Shown: positions 33,142 to 45,753, numbered from the stretch's first letter. The stretch: DNA of 64,000 bases from Bemisia tabaci (GCF_918797505.1 NC_092800.1:41397430-41461429), one strand, 5' to 3'. Numbers and translations: made by a program. The notes: generated by a model not told the origin, from the sequence alone.

Positions 33142-36100
33142 CTCCGGAGTAGAGTCCCTTTATACCCAGAGTTAAGACAACTCGATTATCAGCTGACTGG
33201 CAGCCGGCCTTAGCTGGCCTATGGAACGCCGTTAGTGTCAAAACTATGGAACGCCGTTAGTGTCAAAACCCTTTTCTTGCGCGCGCGGAATTTTTTCTGG
33301 CGCGCGGAATTTTTTTTCGGCGCGCGGAAAGAAAAAACCCGTTTTCGATGAAAATCTCTGAATTTCCGGATTCCGCGCCGGTATTCGATATATTTGCGCC
33401 GTTTGTGTCAAAACTATTTTTTCCGGCGCGGCGCTCCAAATCTGTTCCGCGCGCGGACTTTTCGATATATCGATTCCTGCTCGCCGCCGGCGCGGCGCTC
33501 CGAAATCTGTTCCGCGCGCAGAATTTTCGATATATCGATTCCTGCTCGCCGACTGTTTTTTCCGGCGCTGCACCAGAAAATAATTCCGCGCGCCACTTTT
33601 TCGATATATCGATTTTTCTGCGCGCGGAGAATATTATCTCTCTTTTGAACGATTTCCATTATCGATCCTCTGCGTGCCCCTGCCGTATGTGGGTCGTGTA
33701 AACAAACGCAGATTGATAACACAAATGATCCAAACAACTCGAAATCTCTTAATTTTAATTAATTTAAATCCATTTTCGACTTCAACCAAGCATTTGGCAA
33801 TAATATTCATCGTATTTTACAACCTGGAGCCACGGCCTATCGGCTCATTTTAAGGTGCATTCTGAAAATCAGTTTTACAAGTCCAATGTCCAAACCCAGA
33901 CTTTCTTCTTTCCCTTTTTTTTAACCATTCTCTTTTCACTTTCGCCTCAAATCAAATGTTTTGCAGTTTTTTTGTCTTAAGTAAGTGGTCCTGAATTCAT
34001 TCAAGAGTTAGAAGTTAACGATTTATTTAGTATGATAGCCTTTTGACCTCTTAAGCTTTATCGATATGATCTCATGTAGTTCGAGGTTTCTTTGGCCCAA
34101 ACCAAGTGATTACTTACACATCTGATGTGAGTCTTATGGCTCTTCAAATTCGCAGTGTAGAATTAAATCAGAGACTACAGTTACTTAATCCAGTTCTGCT
34201 CTCTTGTTCAATGTTTGTCATACGTGTTTGTTCGGTGACCACTGTAGTGCATATACACAGTTATGCTATCGGTACAGGTATTATTTCTTGTTTTCTACAG
34301 TCAGGACTTTCTCTTAAGCGCAATAATTTACCAAAGAAATTCACCTAGTTGCGTAAATAATTTGGTGTATAGATATTCTGTTAATGTCTCCTTGCGGTGA
34401 TGCAAAGTTTCTGAGATCTGTCATAAGTGGATTTTGCATTTGGACGGTCACTCTTGCCTGATAAAATTACTGCTCTAGCAACTTCAAATTTATACTTTGA
34501 TCTCTGATTCATCACTAAATGACACTCGTGCGGGGTCATTTATCTTTAATCAGTTCAAAGCTATTTCGACAATGAATCATCAAAGGTCCGATTGAAGAAG
34601 GAATTTTCTGGTGAGTGCTGCGGCTGAACCGACATCACAACTCAACTTTCAAAAGCATCAACTTATAAAAATTTATGAGGAAGTGGTAATGGTAAGTGGA
34701 AATCATGGTAGTGCTCGCTTCTTTCTTAAGCAAATTGTGCGCTCAAAATTTCAAAATCTACTCACCTGCATGTATATTTGAAGAGGAATACGACATGATA
34801 TGTAGCAGGCTACACTTCATCTATTAATAATACGTAAATATGTCTTCCGAGCATTCTTAGGAAACTTCCACAATTTTTAGTTTTGTTCCTGAGAGAAAAT
34901 TTTGAGATGACTCTGCTGGTATTCCCAGTGTCTTTTCAGAAATTTTGTACTTCGCAGGTATCATCAAATACTTAAGTATCAACAGATATTGTAGAAGATA
35001 GAAAATTTATTTGAGGATTCCTGCTAGTATGTTGTGTTTCCTGCAGCAACAAGGCTCATCACATTTCATGGAATGAAGTAATCAAAAACTACTTACTTAC
35101 CTACAGCTTGGTCAGTTTCATGTCTTTCTAGAGTGAAGAAAATATTTTTTTTTCTCTCTATTTAAGAATTCAGGGTGAATCAAACCTGTCCAACAAAAAT
35201 TTTAATAAAATGCCTTTGTTCAAAAACACATAAGAATCATTTCAATTGTAAAGATGCCGACGATTCTGGTTAAAAGTCCGAAAGTCGGCTGATTTACTGA
35301 ATTTCTCAGGTACAGACGGATGGAAGGATTTTGAAAAGACATAGAATTACATCCTCCCATAAGAATAAGTCAGGAACATGGTTAAGGTTATCTGGGGATG
35401 ACATTTGTAACATTTCGTTGCATGATTTTATAATCGAAGAGAAACAGAAAGTCTGAAAATTTGTAAATCTACGTACATGGTTTTCTAGTTAGGCTATGAC
35501 ATCGATATGCTCGTTTTGTTATCAATTAATCTCCATAAAGGTAAGCATACCTACAAACACTGTTCCACAAGAGATACGAATGTAACTTGTGATACCTAAG
35601 TGACTTTACCAATCTTACCTGTTAAACTACCAGCTACCTGATTATTGAAACTATGTCAGCCCGATATGAAAAGACATAGCCCTATCTTCTCCATGTAATA
35701 TATCGGAATTTGTTGTCTTGTCGGGTTGCTCTAAGCCTTCAATAATCGGCCTGCTGATGAGTTGCAAAATATTTCCACTTCTAGACGAATGATCATGTCT
35801 TGGTTGATGCTTTCGATAGTAGAGTTGTGATGTCGGTTCAGCCGCAGCACTCACCAGAAAATTCCTTCTTCAATCGGACCTTTGATGATTCATTGTCGAA
35901 ATAGCTTTGAACTGATTAAAGATAAATGACCCCGCACGAGTGTCATTTAGTGATGAATCAGAGATCAAAGTATAAATTTGAAGTTGCTAGAGCAGTAATT
36001 TTATCAGGCAAGAGTGACCGTCCAAATGCAAAATCCACTTATGACAGATCTCAGAAACTTTGCATCACCGCAAGGAGACATTAACAGAATATCTATACAC

Positions 36101-37601
36101 CAAATTATTTACGCAACTAGGTGAATTTCTTTGGTAAATTATTGCGCTTAAGAGAAAGTCCTGACTGTAGAAAACAAGAAATAATACCTGTACCGATAGC
36201 ATAACTGTGTATATGCACTACAGTGGTCACCGAACAAACACGTATGACAAACATTGAACAAGAGAGCAGAACTGGATTAAGTAACTGTAGTCTCTGATTT
36301 AATTCTACACTGCGAATTTGAAGAGCCATAAGACTCACATCAGATGTGTAAGTAATCACTTGGTTTGGGCCAAAGAAACCTCGAACTACATGAGATCATA
36401 TCGATAAAGCTTAAGAGGTCAAAAGGCTATCATACTAAATAAATCGTTAACTTCTAACTCTTGAATGAATTCAGGACCACTTACTTAAGACAAAAAAACT
36501 GCAAAACATTTGATTTGAGGCGAAAGTGAAAAGAGAATGGTTAAAAAAAAGGGAAAGAAGAAAGTCTGGGTTTGGACATTGGACTTGTAAAACTGATTTT
36601 CAGAATGCACCTTAAAATGAGCCGATAGGCCGTGGCTCCAGGTTGTAAAATACGATGAATATTATTGCCAAATGCTTGGTTGAAGTCGAAAATGGATTTA
36701 AATTAATTAAAATTAAGAGATTTCGAGTTGTTTGGATCATTTGTGTTATCAATCTGCGTTTGTTTACACGACCCACATACGGCAGGGGCACGCAGAGGAT
36801 CGATAATGGAAATCGTTCAAAAGAGAGATAATATTCTCCGCGCGCAGAAAAATCGATATATCGAAAAAGTGGCGCGCGGAATTATTTTCTGGTGCAGCGC
36901 CGGAAAAAACAGTCGGCGAGCAGGAATCGATATATCGAAAATTCTGCGCGCGGAACAGATTTCGGAGCGCCGCGCCGGCGGCGAGCAGGAATCGATATAT
37001 CGAAAAGTCCGCGCGCGGAACAGATTTGGAGCGCCGCGCCGGAAAAAATAGTTTTGACACAAACGGCGCAAATATATCGAATACCGGCGCGGAATCCGGA
37101 AATTCAGAGATTTTCATCGAAAACGGGTTTTTTCTTTCCGCGCGCCGAAAAAAAATTCCGCGCGCCAGAAAAAATTCCGCGCGCGCAAGAAAAGGGTTTT
37201 GACACTAACGGCGTTCCATAGCTGGCCATGGAGGCCGAAACGAGTGCACCCAAACGAACGATATTGAGGGATAAGGATCAGGAATCCTGCGATGTCTGTC
37301 ATACAAAAACAACAACATCAACAAATTGATCAATTAAAAAGAAAATGAGATTGGTTTGTGAATAATTTCTTATTCTCTTTTCATTTTGGACCGATGGAAA
37401 TGACAATTTACTCTTGATAAACCACAATTAGGTGATATTTTCATTATTCTTGTTCCCATTCGAGGTACTGCCATCTTGGTGCACTCGTTTCGGCCTCCAT
37501 GAGCGAGAACCAATCAGAATTGGATTTTTTTTTAGGCCACTTTCAGCCGAACCAAAAGTGAGTTGTCTTAACTCTGGGTATAAAGGGACTCTACTCCGGA
37601 G
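33142..37601. repeat. Outer inverted repeat pair around the 4 kb foldback
   Basis: The 42-bp sequence at 33142-33183 (ctccggagtagagtccct onward) is repeated inverted at 37560-37601. It is roughly symmetric with the foldback inside it, suggesting either a host element into which the foldback inserted or an older, larger palindrome. Confidence 0.75.
33220..37219. mobile_element. 4.0 kb foldback element with ~1.4 kb arms and 8-bp target duplication
   Basis: The two arms (33245 to about 34650, and about 35815 to 37220) are essentially identical in inverse and mirror about 35232. The ends read atggaacgccgttagtgtca. agctggcc occurs immediately outside each end (33212-33219 and 37220-37227). The left end carries one extra 25-bp copy of the terminus in tandem. 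The outer ~400 bp of each arm is GC-rich, with repeats of cgatatatcgat spaced about 70 bp apart between gcgcgcgga and cggcgcggcgctcc words. The inner arm and the 1.1 kb loop are AT-rich. Open frames of 80-117 codons in the arms show no domain and are not called genes. Confidence 0.9.
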
Positions 37602-38689
37602 AATACTATCGGTGCTTAATATTATCTCAAACATGCTTCAGATGTCAAATTTTGAAATCATCCATGTTGTGAATACCTATCTATTAATTATACCTGTATC
37701 TTTCCCTCTGCTTTATGCTGCTTATTAGTACATTCTGTGCGCATTGGGGGAACTAGTTGAGAGGAGGAGGGGGGGGGGGATAAATCTTACCCTCACATCT
37801 GACTTAATTCCTAAGAAATATGAGGGATTTTGCTAAGTTAGCTGTGTTGCCAGACTTTCATTGTGGAAATTATAATTGTACCAAAAATATTTCCATGTAA
37901 AGATGAACCATCAAGCTAAAACTTTAACTAAACATTCGCACAAATTTATCAATTTCTTTTTGTGGCACAATGGTACAACTTCTGGAAACTTCCTGTTAAT
38001 AGGTAAATACGAGGCACTTAGCACATTTCTTGAAAAATTTGCTAAAACAATATCTGTGCACATTTCTACTTTTGATAACTTAAACCTTCAAAAGTACATA
38101 ACAATCCAAAAAGTGGTAGATGCGCAGGAAACGGAAATGGATGGGAGAGCTGGGTGGGGTAGGGAGGCGGCGGACGATAGGATGGGTTAGAGTAGGTATT
38201 GGGAAGAGAGTGCTCGAAGCTCGAACTGCCCTGAGTTCCCGTCGCGCGACGCAGCCATCTTGCCTGCACATCGTAGGGGGTCTTTGCCTGCAAAAAGTAA
38301 ACATCGACCAAGCCTAAGCCTAACATAACCTCAATAATTACTGTTCAAGTGTTTAGACAAGCGGTCGGTAAACAAAGAAAAGGCTTCGGAATCAGAAATC
38401 AGAATGTATTCGGTTCCGTCACAGTCACAAGTTTTGCTTCTGGTCGTTTGTTAGTTGAATAACGAGTTCGAAATTCAAAGTTTAAGTCGTTCTAAGCCAG
38501 TCCGTTCTGTTACAAGTTCGTGTTTTTCAAGCGTTGTGCCTCTGTTCCTTGAAAAAGTGTCGGCTAATTCATATGAGATAATCAGTGCTCGTTGATCAGT
38601 TCGATTGCAGCCATCCACGCACATTCTCATTCCTGTAAGTACTATGAAGAAATATCCATTTTCACAGCATGCAAGTGTTAAATTTCAAG
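37228..38689. other. Non-coding flank of the foldback
   Basis: ctccatggaggccgaaacgag-type sequence at 37227-37247 returns inverted near 37481-37503. The 35-bp block at 38262-38296 matches 32284-32318 inverted. From about 38380 to 38636 the sequence has the look of a 5' UTR ending in ctgtaagt, but no coding exon follows. Confidence 0.35.
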
Positions 38690-38944
38690 TCGACAATGTA
38701 AGTCGGCAATCACATAACTCGTTCGCGGTGTCTGAAAATCTCCGCTTCTAAGTTATATTTTTAGGAGAGAACAAATTGACATCATTCCTTGAAGTTTTTG
38801 CAGAATTTTCTTCGCACAGGGAAGAAAAATCACGGCAGTGTTAAAGAATTGCCGTTGAGTAGTTTTCCGTTACAAAAATAAGGTATGATAAGAAGTCTGC
38901 GACTTCGCAAACCGAGTTATGTGATTGCCGACTTACACAGTCGA
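38690..38944. mobile_element. 255-bp MITE, family 1
   Basis: Ends tcgacaatgtaagtcggc and complement. Same length and interior as the copies at 2030 and 23020. Flanked by AG on both sides. Confidence 0.88.
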
Positions 38945-39039
38945 AGTGTGTCATGCTTAAATACGTGTGGGGTAGATGTAGAAGTGAATGAGGGCTGTGT
39001 TTGTTTTTTTGATCGATTCCAACCTTTTTTTGAGCATAT

Positions 39040-39251
39040 GACATAGGTTAAAAGGCGGAGCAAGATTGTTTGTCTATGTCTTATCGTTGCTATGTTGTGC
39101 CTATGTCCGGTGGAACTCACAAGAAGCCAAAAGCACCTCTTAAGTTTCCGACAGTATGTCGTCCATTCTATCTTACCTAGGCACGACATAGCCGCCGCTT
39201 TGTCATAGCTGACCAATCACACTCTGTCTTTTAACCCACATTATCTATGTC
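39040..39251. mobile_element. Inverted-repeat element, about 210 bp
   Basis: gacataggttaaaaggcgg returns as its imperfect complement before ctatgtc at 39251. The word ctatgtc(t/c) occurs repeatedly inside. Non-coding. Confidence 0.6.
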
Positions 39252-40063
39252 TACCCGACAAACACAAAATTTCTACAATCAGGCTGCTGCTTACCAAGCA
39301 TCTCAACCTGAACTAGCCTAATGTCCTATGGAGGGAAGCATTGTAAAAACTACAGTTGGGCTGATCCCATGCTCCGCCAACTGTGAGTTTCATACACTGG
39401 AGTTTGCCACAAGGAGCGAAAGCTCCGAGAACCCAAAGTGTTGCTTATGAGAATGAAGAGGGTGAAACTACGTTTCTGTGACATTACAATAGTGGATGAA
39501 ACTCGGCTGTGATTTAACATGTGTTCTTATGGGAGTACGCATGATGTGTAATCCATTTGTGTCGGTATCTTTTCAGGGGTTGATGTGGTTGCAGAATTCA
39601 TAAGAACCTTTTTGTAAGAAGAAAAAATTTTACTTCGGAAAATGCATTTTATGAAGTCATAATCTGTTGAATACTGAAAACCCCTATTTCTGTATCAGGA
39701 TTGTAGCAGCTTCCAAGATCTCAAATCACCAAATTGGTAAGTTACTTAATTTCAGTGTCTAGATCTCCATGTCTTCCTCTTAGATTTCATTAGGAGCAAG
39801 TTCGGCAAAAAAGAAACCAACTTTATTGCTTTATTTCAGAAACAAATATCTGCCATTTATTTTCCTATACAAATATGTACCTTTCCAAACACAACCTTCG
39901 GATCGAGTTTGGAAAAGAGGGACCAATTCTTGTCAGCTTATTTCAGAAACATTAGTTCTGCATTTTTCCATTTACAAATAACTATTAGGTTGATTCTTTT
40001 CTTTGGGCACTACCTTGTATCTTGTTCTTTTCTGCTGAATTTCTTCCCCTTGGAGTCCGCGGA

Positions 40064-41752
40064 GAAAGAGCCTCGCCCAAAAGTGGTGTTTTTTAGCCCC
40101 TTTTTGTATACCCGCGTGGGTCATCGGGACAAGGCTCAAATGAAAGCTTATGGTAATGCAAACTTCCATGTGAAGTATCAACTTGAAGTGACCCCTCGTT
40201 TAGGCTGTACAGCGTTGCCAATTATCTATTTTTATGCGCTATACTCAAGGAATACTGGATCATCATGGTTCAACAGGCTAGTACACCCGAGTTGGTCAAC
40301 AGGACAAGGCTCAAACGAAAGCTTATGGTAAGGAAAACTTCCAGGAAAAGTTTCAACTTGAAGTGAAACCTCGTTTAGGCTGTAGAGCGTTGCCAATTTT
40401 CCATTTTTATGTGCAAAAATTGAGGAATTCTGGATCACCATACTTCAACAGACTAGTACACCCGAGTTGGTCAACGAGACAAGGCTCAAATGAAAGCTTA
40501 TGATAAGGCAAACTTCCGGGAAAAGTTTCAACTTGAAGTGAAACCTCGTTTAGGCTGTACAACATTGCCAATTTTCCATTTTTATGTGCTAAAATCAAGG
40601 AATTCGGGACTAATAGTCCATGGCATCATAATTAAACAGACTAGTGCATCGGTCCACGAGCTAAATACGACCCTGAGATCGAATAGAAGCGCAACCAAAG
40701 GCCATCCTGAACGTTTCGGAGCAGTGTTGCTAATTTATTATTAAATTTTTTAAACATAAAATTAGGGTATTTTCGAGATTTTTCGCGGAAAACGTACCTT
40801 CATGGGCTATAGCTTTGATGAGTATGGACTCTAGTCTGTTTAATAATGATGCACTGGACTACTAGTCCCGAATTCCTTGATTTTAGCACATAAAAATGGA
40901 AAATTGGCAACGCTGTACAGCCTAAACGAGGTTTCACTTCAAGTTGAAACTTTTCCTGGAAGTTTGCCTTATCATTAGCTTTCATTTGAGCCTTGTCTCG
41001 TTAACCAACTCGGGTGTACTAGTCTATTGAACTATGGTGATCCAGAATTCCTCAATTTTTGCAAATAAAAATGGAAAATTGGCAACGCTGTACAGCCTAA
41101 ACGAGGTTTCACTTCAAGTTGAAACTTTGCATGGAAGATTGCCTCACCATAAGCTTTCGTTTAAGCCTTGTCCTGTTGACCAACTCGGGTGTACTAGCCT
41201 GTTGAACGATGATGATTCAGTATTCCTTGAGTATAGCACATAAAAATAGAAAATTGGCAACGCTGTACAGCCTAAACGAGGTTTCATTTCAAGTTGAAAC
41301 TTTTCCTGGAAGTTTGCCCTATCATACGCTTTCATTTGAGCCTTGTCCCGTTGACCAATTCGGGTGTACTAGTTTGTTGAACCATGATAATCCAGAATTC
41401 CTCGATATTACCATCTTGAAAATGGAAATTGGCAACGCTGTACAGCCTAAACGAGGTTTCACTTCAAGTTGAAACTTTGCATGGAAGATTGCCTCACCAT
41501 AAGCTTTCGTTTAAGCCTTGTCCTCTTGACCAACTCGGGTCAACTAGCCTGTTGAACCATGATGATTCAGTATTCATTGAGTATAGCGCATAAAAATGGA
41601 AAATTGGCAACGCTGTACAGCCTAAACAAGGGGTCACTTCAAGTTGATACTTTACATGGTAGTTTGCCTTACCATAAGCTTTCATTTAAGCCCTCTCCCG
41701 TTGACCAACTCGGGTTTACAAAAAAAGGGGCTAAACTTGGCGAGGCTCTTTT
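40064..41752. mobile_element. Foldback built from inverted arrays of a ~177-bp tandem unit
   Basis: Ends agagcctcgcc...gcccc and complement. From the left come about three direct units of 175-178 bp, each holding gagttggtcaacgggacaag, caacttgaagtga, cgtttaggctgtacagcgtt. Then comes a non-repetitive centre (about 40610-40860), then about five units in inverse. The unit length is close to a multiple of three. The ~63-codon frames on both strands stay open through most units: KAYGKANF...LGCTALPIF on one, NGKLATLYSLNEVSLQVET on the other. No known domain. Confidence 0.82.
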
Positions 41753-42568
41753 GACGCAATATTTTCGCTCGTTTCATACCTCATTTTAAAAAAATGAATT
41801 TAATAAACCCAATCCGAGATTCTGAATCGTTACAATTCAGGGATACACTTTCACTCTAATTGTGGTAAAAACGGGACAGAGAGTCAAGGATAATGACGTG
41901 CAGTCCTCCCTTTGCGGTGATTTTAGCGGCGCGCCAGCCAGGGAGATCGCACGGGACGGGACCCGAGTAATTGCTGGAGTGTGGCGCGCCTTCAATCCGG
42001 CTGGCAGCAACATGCTTACACCCGTGGTCGAATAGTTGTATCACTGCGCCTGCCGTGAATGAGTTCAAATATCCTTTCCTACACGCGTAAGGAAGCGTAT
42101 TTAGCTCCGACTGCAACGTTGCAGACCTCAACTGATGTCTTATTTTTAATCTTTCATGTTACGAAAGGCAAATACAGTTTTTCTAAGCAATTTCCGCGGA
42201 TTTTCATCAGTCTCCGGAAATTTTGACGCAATATTTTCGCTCGTTTCATACCTCATTTTAAAAAAAATGAATTTAATAAACCCAATCCGAGATTCTGAAT
42301 CGTTATAATTCAGGGATACACTTTCAATCAAATTGTGGTAAAAACGGGACAGAGAGTCAATCATTCTTGTTACGAAAGGCAAATATAGTTTTTCTAAATA
42401 ATTTCCGTGGATTTTATTCAGTCGCCGGAAATTTTGACGCAATATTTTCGCTCGTTTCATACCTCATTTTAAAAAAATGAACTTAATAAACCCAATCCGA
42501 GATTCTGAATCGTTACAATTCAGGGATACACTTTCACTCTAACTTTGGTAAAAACGGGACAGAGAGTC
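41752..42568. repeat. Direct repeats of a ~130-bp block
   Basis: The block beginning gacgcaatattttcgctcg and ending acgggacagagagtcaa is present at 41752-41882, 42227-42361 and 42436-42570. Spacers contain tgttacgaaaggcaaata. It is arranged around the interspersed family at 41882. Confidence 0.8.
41882..42127. repeat. Interspersed family 3, copy 1
   Basis: About 245 bp with blocks gcggcgcgccagccagggag, cacccgtggtcgaatag and ctgcaacgttgcagacctca. Copies also occur at 42568-42830 and 58005-58255, and more diverged at 30420-31020. It has SINE-like size, and gagttcaaatatcc vaguely resembles a pol III B box, but I cannot find a convincing A box. Confidence 0.65.
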
Positions 42569-42830
42569 AAGGATAATGACGTGCAGTCATTCCTTTGCGG
42601 CGATTTTAGCGGCGCGCCAGCCAGGGAGATCGCACGGGACGGGACCCGAGTAATTGCTGGAGTGTGGCGCGCCTTCAATCCGGCTGGCAGCAACATGCTT
42701 ACACCCGTGGTCGAATAGTTGTATCACTGCACCTGCCGTGAATGAGTTCAAATATCCTTTCCTACACGCGTAAGGAAGCGTATTTAGCTCCGACTGCAAC
42801 GTTGCAGACCTCAAATAATGTCTTATTTTT
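42568..42830. repeat. Interspersed family 3, copy 2 (start of duplicated segment A)
   Basis: Same family as 41882 with very few differences. Corresponds to 58005-58255 in segment B. Confidence 0.7.
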
Positions 42831-43839
42831 AATCATTCTTGTTACGAAAGGCAAATACAGTTTTTCTAAACAATTTCCGCGGAATTTTTCCAGTCGGCGG
42901 AAAGAGCCTCGCCAAGTTTAGGCCCTTTCTTTGTATACCCGAGTTGGTCAACGGGACAAGGCTCAAATGAAAGCTTATTGTAAGGCAAACTTCCATGTAA
43001 AGTATCAACTTGAAGTGAAACCTCGTTTAGGCTGTACAGTGTTGCCAATTTTCCATTTTTATGTGCAAAAATTGAGGAATTCAGGATCACCATGGTTCAA
43101 CAGGCTAGTACACCCGAGTTGGTCAAGAGGACAAGGCTCAAACGAAAGGTGATGGTAAGGCAAACTTCCATGCAAAGTTTCAACTTGAAGTGAAACCTCG
43201 TTTAGGCTGTACATCGTTGCCAATTTCCATTTTCAAGATGGTAATATCGCGGAATTCTGGATCACCATGGTTCAACAAACTAGTACACCCGAGTTGTGAG
43301 TTTTTGGGGTGAGAATATGTGAGTTTTTGGAAAAAGTTAAGTTTCATTTCAGTTAAAAAAAAATAAATAAAATAAAAGAAGTAAAGAAACAATAGGAATG
43401 TCACCTTAAAAGTTTCTAACTTTGTAAGTATGCTTTAGGGAAATTCTCAGCAAATCTTAAGAGAAATCATTGCTCCTGTTTTTAAAAGATGTGCATATTT
43501 ATAATCCCAAATGAGTGCGAAAGTGTCCAACGTGGCAGTCTTGGATTTATAAGCAATTTTTGCGTGTAGCCATTCATATTCGACTTCATTTACGGGAGGT
43601 GTTTCTGAGATAACTATTCGACCACAGATGATGCCCACATTGCCGCCAGCTGAATTTGAAGGCGCGTCTTATTATACTGTGACAATAAAATTGCTTAGAG
43701 TGTGGCGAAAGCGAAACCACAACCCACCTGGGCATACGTGTTTCAATTTTTGAGATCGGTGGATGATGAACATTTAATCATGTCCATTCATAATGGTCAC
43801 GGTCTATGTCAGAATCATTTTACCTAAGTTGGGAATGCA

Positions 43840-44251
43840 CACTGAAAAAAAATTCTCGGCGTTTATACCAAGGTCCGTTGGTACCTTTACCATCTCAATT
43901 TGTTTACCAATTATTCGTAATTTTACAAAGACAGACTGGTAAGCTTACCTAAAAACCGGTATTTTTACTGCTTTTTTCAGGTAAGAATACCGCGCATATT
44001 GGTAATCAATTCCCGGTAACTTTGCCATTTTATCCCGGTAATTCTACCAAAGTCGATAAAAAATATTGGCGTTTTTACCGGGGTCCAGTAAAGTTACCGA
44101 GTAAGTCAATAATTTTACCGAGATTTCTCGGTAAAATTACCAAATCCATAAATGGTAATTTTACCGAGAAAAAACTGGGATCAAATAGAACCCTGAATTC
44201 TTGGTAATTTTACCCTTTTCTGAGTAAATACACCGAGATTTTTTTTTAGTG
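43840..44251. mobile_element. 412-bp MITE with CACTG ends (copy in segment A)
   Basis: Ends cactgaaaaaaaattctcgg and complement-like ctcggtgtatt...agtg. Flanked by ca on both sides. The empty site survives in segment B as gggaatgcactgaaaaagaa. The interior consists of many overlapping copies of ggtaa/ttacc words, such as ggtaattttaccgag, making it self-complementary at many scales. Confidence 0.88.
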
Positions 44252-44913
44252 CACTGAAAAAGAATGTAACTCTTAAATGTGATCGGTGAATTCAACGTGA
44301 ACGTGTAAATGAAGTTTCTGTATGAGGCTTTGGCTCGTCATAATATTCGAGAAGTTTTGTGGTATTTATCTTCAACATGCTTACAACCCTACCGAGAAAG
44401 TATGACAGATACCTCAGTAGGTATCTTGATTAAGTTGTTTTTTCCCCTTTTTTTAAAATTTAATTTTAATGCTCGAGGTATAAAGTGATAGTAAAAATAA
44501 CCAACATTGTTTACGTTCCTTGGGCTGCCGAAACTGAGATACGCTCAGATTCGCCATGGAACGTAGATTTTAGACTGCTGTCAAAAATAATATGAGCTCC
44601 GAGTGAATTTTGAAATGCTCTGTATTGAAACTGTGTCTCGGTTAACATAACTTCGGAATAGGTTGTCCTCTTTGTCTATCAATTTCAATGATCAATCCAC
44701 TGCCTTTCTAAGAACCGATTGATCCGGATTAATATGACCAGTCATCATTTAAATGGGAATAGAATGTTGCCAATTTGCATGAATCACTGCTGGAAGTGAT
44801 TGCACCGGTGAGGTTTATGGTTTTCGTAGTTTGTTTTCGTTTCGCTAATTCGATATAGGTACTAGAACAACGTCCTCAGGGTATCCGGTATCTAGCGACC
44901 GGGAAAGTCACCA

Positions 44914-45149
44914 CACTGGGAAAAAAATACATTAAATCTCATAAAGAGTCCAGACTCTATAAAACATCGACAAGAAAAAATACTCTTGATTCAAGAAGAT
45001 TTAAGCTTAAATCAAGAACCAAGCCTCTTAATTTGAGCGGATTTCCTTTTGATTTAAGCCTAAATCTGATTGGATCAAGAGTCCTTTTTCTTGTCAATGT
45101 TTTGAAGAGTCTGGCCTCTAGATCCAATGTGTTTTTTTTTTCCCCCGTG
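44914..45149. mobile_element. Old inverted-repeat MITE shared by both segments
   Basis: cactgggaaaaaaatacatt at the left and a matching complement (aatgtg...cccccgtg) at the right. The interior pairs tcaagaagatttaagc with its inverse. Present at the same place in segment B (about 60704-60939), so it predates the duplication. Confidence 0.65.
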
Positions 45150-45520
45150 CAGGCTGATTATTGAAATTGATAGGCAAAGCTATCAATTTAAGCCTCAGCT
45201 GATCCAGAAAGAAGGAATTAACACAAACTAAAATGCGTTTTGGACTCGCAAAAACTAACTATTAAGGTCAGAAACTGGCAGGAAAAGGCGTCATTGTACT
45301 TAAAAGTACTGCTGCCATTGGTTCTCTGGCGGAATTATGCCCTTTACGGCCTTTTCAACCGAAAGAATGTCAATTTTTGCTTAGGGTTTTGTCTTACGTC
45401 TCGTTTTTACACGGAAAGAACGGACTGTGCTGTCTTAGCAGCATCGGTCTTTTCGTCCTAATTAAATTAGACAAATTTTGAAAGAAACTCGATTTCGAAA
45501 ATTTGAGAGTTGTCACGGCG

Positions 45521-45753
45521 CACAGTGGATCGAGTCAATTCGAGAGGTCGGACCTGAAATTTTTGACTAAAACTGCAAATTTTTATGTTCATTTCGCCAC
45601 ATTTCAAACTTTAAGAGGTGTTTCTTGTAGAATATTTCACGAGAAAACCAATAGAACCCTTTTTAGAACTTTTAAGTTTTGTGTGAACGGAATTATAAGC
45701 GTATAAAGTATCCAAATTTTGTCCGACCTCTCCTATCGACTCGATCCACTGTG
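45521..45753. mobile_element. 233-bp inverted-repeat MITE, segment A
   Basis: cacagtggatcgagtcaatt and complement, with agaggtcgga just inside. The orthologous position in segment B is 61308-61540. Confidence 0.75.

Noticed and set aside
33440..33620. Insect DRE/BEAF boundary element based on cgatatatcgat repeats
   Set aside because: The motif resembles those sites, but they are known from Drosophila and the repeats are more simply explained as transposon subterminal repeats.
33244..37221. Arg/Ala-rich open frames of 80-117 codons in the foldback arms
   Set aside because: Several overlapping frames on both strands of the same GC-rich repeats are open, as expected when stop codons are rare; no motif supports a gene.
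38380..38640. 5' untranslated exon of a new gene ending at ctgtaagt
   Set aside because: No coding exon follows and the next feature is a MITE; the look alone is insufficient.
41882..42127. tRNA-derived SINE assignment for interspersed family 3
   Set aside because: A possible B box is present, but no convincing A box, tRNA fold or A-rich tail was found; left unclassified.
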